Shown here one piece after another: positions 5,559 to 7,083 of a stretch of 7,083 bases of DNA (positions within the stretch are counted from its first letter, which is position 1; each line of letters begins with the position of its first letter). Under the pieces are notes generated by a model that saw only the letters and a list, made by a program, of their open reading frames with translations, was not told the origin of the DNA and did not search any database. The position numbers and the translations under genes were made by a program. The DNA is taken from assembly GCA_964617665.1 (NCBI GenBank), contig CAZUAH010000683.1, forward strand, positions 1 to 7,083. The letters are read 5' to 3'. This DNA comes from JADHUC01 sp964617665 (lineage in GTDB: Bacteria; Planctomycetota; Planctomycetia; Pirellulales; Pirellulaceae).

Positions 5559-7083
5559 ATGAAGACCTGGTTGGGACTGCTGAGCGCAACGTTTTGCTGC
5601 TGTGGCGCGATGGCCGATGATGCCGTCCCGGAGTTGTCCAAGCACCTGGGGCGGACGCCGGCCTTGGTCGTGATGGTTTGCGAAGGGACTGAACGCGACC
5701 TACCGACGATTGGCCGGCTCGTCGAGCAAACCCCGTGGACGATTCTCTGCCGGGGCAGCGCGTCGCCCGGGATGGACAAGATTCGCGTGTGGGCGCGAGA
5801 GAAAGGTTTGCTGGGAGCGCGCGTTTATGTTGTGGACGGCCAGGGCGAGTCGCTCTGGCTGGCGGGAGACCTGGCCGATGCCGTGTGGGTGTCGCCAGAC
5901 GTTGCCCAGCCGCCGTCCGAGACGGAGATTATGCGCGTATTGCATCCTGGCGGTGTCTGCATCGCTTCGGGAAAGGTTGTCGTGAAGCCCGCACCGCCCG
6001 GCGTGGACGAGTGGTGTCATCCGCACCACGGGCCGGACAACAACGTGGTGTCGCAGGACCGCGTGGCCCGCTTGCCGGGAGAGTTGCGTTTCCAGACGCA
6101 TCCGTCCTACGCCCCGATGCCCAACCAGACGCTGTTTGCCGGAGGACGGGTCCTTTTCTTCTCTGGGCATATCGCCTTCCACGAGCGCGAGGAACCGCTG
6201 TTGAACACGCTCACGGTTCTCAATGCGTACAACGGCCTGCGTCTCTGGAGCCGCCGGCTGGACCCGAAGTATGTCGTTCACAACGTCGCCAAGCTGGCGA
6301 CCGATCGGGAGGTCGTTTTTGCCGAGGGCGGAAACCTCTGGATGTTGGATGCGGCGACCGGGCAGGAACGAGGCAGATTCAGCGTTCCGCCCGAGGCCGC
6401 CACGGCCGGAGACACGGACTGGAAATGGCTGGCGCTGGAGAAGGACACGCTCTGGGCCGCGATGGGTCCGCCGGACGCACAGGTGGCTCCCCATCGCCAG
6501 AAAATGGGCGGGGGAGGCTGGCCCTGGAATGTGGCCAACCAGCAATACAAGAGCGTCATCGACAAGTTTGGTGCTGCGAGAAGACTCGCTGCCTTCCGGT
6601 TCCCCGAGATGAAATTGCTTTGGATGGCGAGCGAGCCGGAGCCGTTCGACGCGCGGGCCTTGTGCCTGGACGAGGGACGCATCTTCGAGCTGGCGCCCGA
6701 CAGGTACGTGGCCGCTCGCGACTCCGCCACAGGGAACGAGTTGTGGCGCCGCACACCGGAGACGTCCAAAGCACTGTTCGGCGCCATCGGTGGCGCCATC
6801 AAGCGTCACGGCTGGGGCTTGGGCTGGGCCACCTACTGCTGTGCGCGGGCCCGTGGCGGCGTGGTCTGCATCGCGGGGCCGCCGTTCAAGAAGACGATCG
6901 GCATCGACTTCGAAAAAGGCGATTTGCTTTGGGCACTGGACATCGAATCTCCCCATCCGTTCTTCTTCCGCGAGGCGCTCTACGTCGTGCCGCGGGTAGC
7001 ACGTCCGGCCGCGTGCCAGACCCTCGACCCGATCACCGGCAAAGTCCGCGATCAGTTCCCTCTGGGAGTGATCGGCTCCTGCA
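5559..7083 (+). CDS. Secreted PQQ-like beta-propeller protein with degenerate methyltransferase-like N-terminus (3' truncated)
   Basis: The frame is open from the ATG at 5559 to the window end (508 residues seen; the C-terminus lies beyond). A short signal peptide is likely (MKTWLGLLSATFCCCGAMA|DD); its cysteines do not form a standard lipobox. Residues about 25-145 resemble the shape of a Rossmann SAM-methyltransferase domain, ending in MRVLHPGGVCIASGK (125-139), a motif typical of the late strand of class I methyltransferases. However, no glycine-rich SAM loop is present where expected, so it is probably non-catalytic. GVDEWCHPHHGPDNN (148-162) links to the propeller, whose blades show PQQ-type strands such as LNAYNGLRLWSRRLD, LWMLDAATGQE, ARDSATGNELWRR and LDPITGKV. 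From memory, this fusion is a recurrent large planctomycete protein type. Such propellers usually act as scaffolds or binding platforms; cofactor binding cannot be judged. It is the last gene seen in the run. Confidence 0.88.
   Translation, partial: MKTWLGLLSATFCCCGAMADDAVPELSKHLGRTPALVVMVCEGTERDLPTIGRLVEQTPWTILCRGSASPGMDKIRVWAREKGLLGARVYVVDGQGESLWLAGDLADAVWVSPDVAQPPSETEIMRVLHPGGVCIASGKVVVKPAPPGVDEWCHPHHGPDNNVVSQDRVARLPGELRFQTHPSYAPMPNQTLFAGGRVLFFSGHIAFHEREEPLLNTLTVLNAYNGLRLWSRRLDPKYVVHNVAKLATDREVVFAEGGNLWMLDAATGQERGRFSVPPEAATAGDTDWKWLALEKDTLWAAMGPPDAQVAPHRQKMGGGGWPWNVANQQYKSVIDKFGAARRLAAFRFPEMKLLWMASEPEPFDARALCLDEGRIFELAPDRYVAARDSATGNELWRRTPETSKALFGAIGGAIKRHGWGLGWATYCCARARGGVVCIAGPPFKKTIGIDFEKGDLLWALDIESPHPFFFREALYVVPRVARPAACQTLDPITGKVRDQFPLGVIGSC

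Noticed and set aside
5595..5606. Lipoprotein signal at the cysteines of the propeller protein's signal peptide
   Set aside because: The residues before the first Cys (ATF) do not fit a lipobox, and AMA|DD is a reasonable signal peptidase I site.
5700..6956. A 418-residue open frame on the - strand within the propeller gene
   Set aside because: The + frame has a ribosome site, signal peptide and PQQ-type blade motifs; the antisense translation has none of these and is Arg/Pro-rich as expected of a shadow frame.

Overview
The window is GC-rich and densely coding. Five consecutive genes lie on the + strand, the first and last cut by the window edges. Every complete gene, and the 3'-truncated last one, starts with a signal peptide. 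Intergenic gaps are about 40 to 70 bases, and one junction is a 4-base ATGA overlap, so the set reads as one operon for secreted or envelope proteins. The content suggests a Planctomycetota (PVC-group) bacterium: multiple FGE-sulfatase-domain paralogues, a CBM9-like protein, a methyltransferase-like/PQQ-propeller fusion, and a palindromic repeat encoding REGEAPAEP. This lineage call is an inference from remembered gene content; there is no rRNA or other marker in the window.

Layout: 1-312 is the C-terminal end of an FGE-sulfatase (SUMF1-like) protein. 380-1438 is a secreted two-part protein with an N-terminal beta-sandwich-like region and a C-terminal CBM9/DOMON-like carbohydrate-binding module. 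1507-3549 and 3546-5516 are two paralogous secreted proteins, each with two FGE-sulfatase domains. 5559 to the window end is the start of a secreted protein with a degenerate Rossmann/methyltransferase-like region followed by a PQQ-like beta-propeller. No RNA gene, CRISPR array, transposase, convincing promoter or terminator was seen, and no gene-free stretch exceeds 70 bases.

The most notable finding is inside the gene at 1507-3549. Two unrelated palindromic elements (2101-2173 and 3036-3098) lie in frame within the coding sequence, each in the same place in its domain, just before the conserved LPTEAQWEY motif. Comparison with the downstream paralogue, which lacks them, shows they are insertions. 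A third, smaller hairpin lies at 3224-3242. They behave like protein-coding palindromic repeats, comparable in principle to Rickettsia palindromic elements.

How the genes work together is uncertain. None of the five FGE-sulfatase domains keeps the catalytic cysteine pair of aerobic formylglycine-generating enzymes, so sulfatase activation is unlikely. A carbohydrate- or ligand-binding, surface-associated role fits the CBM9-like and propeller neighbours, but this is inference.
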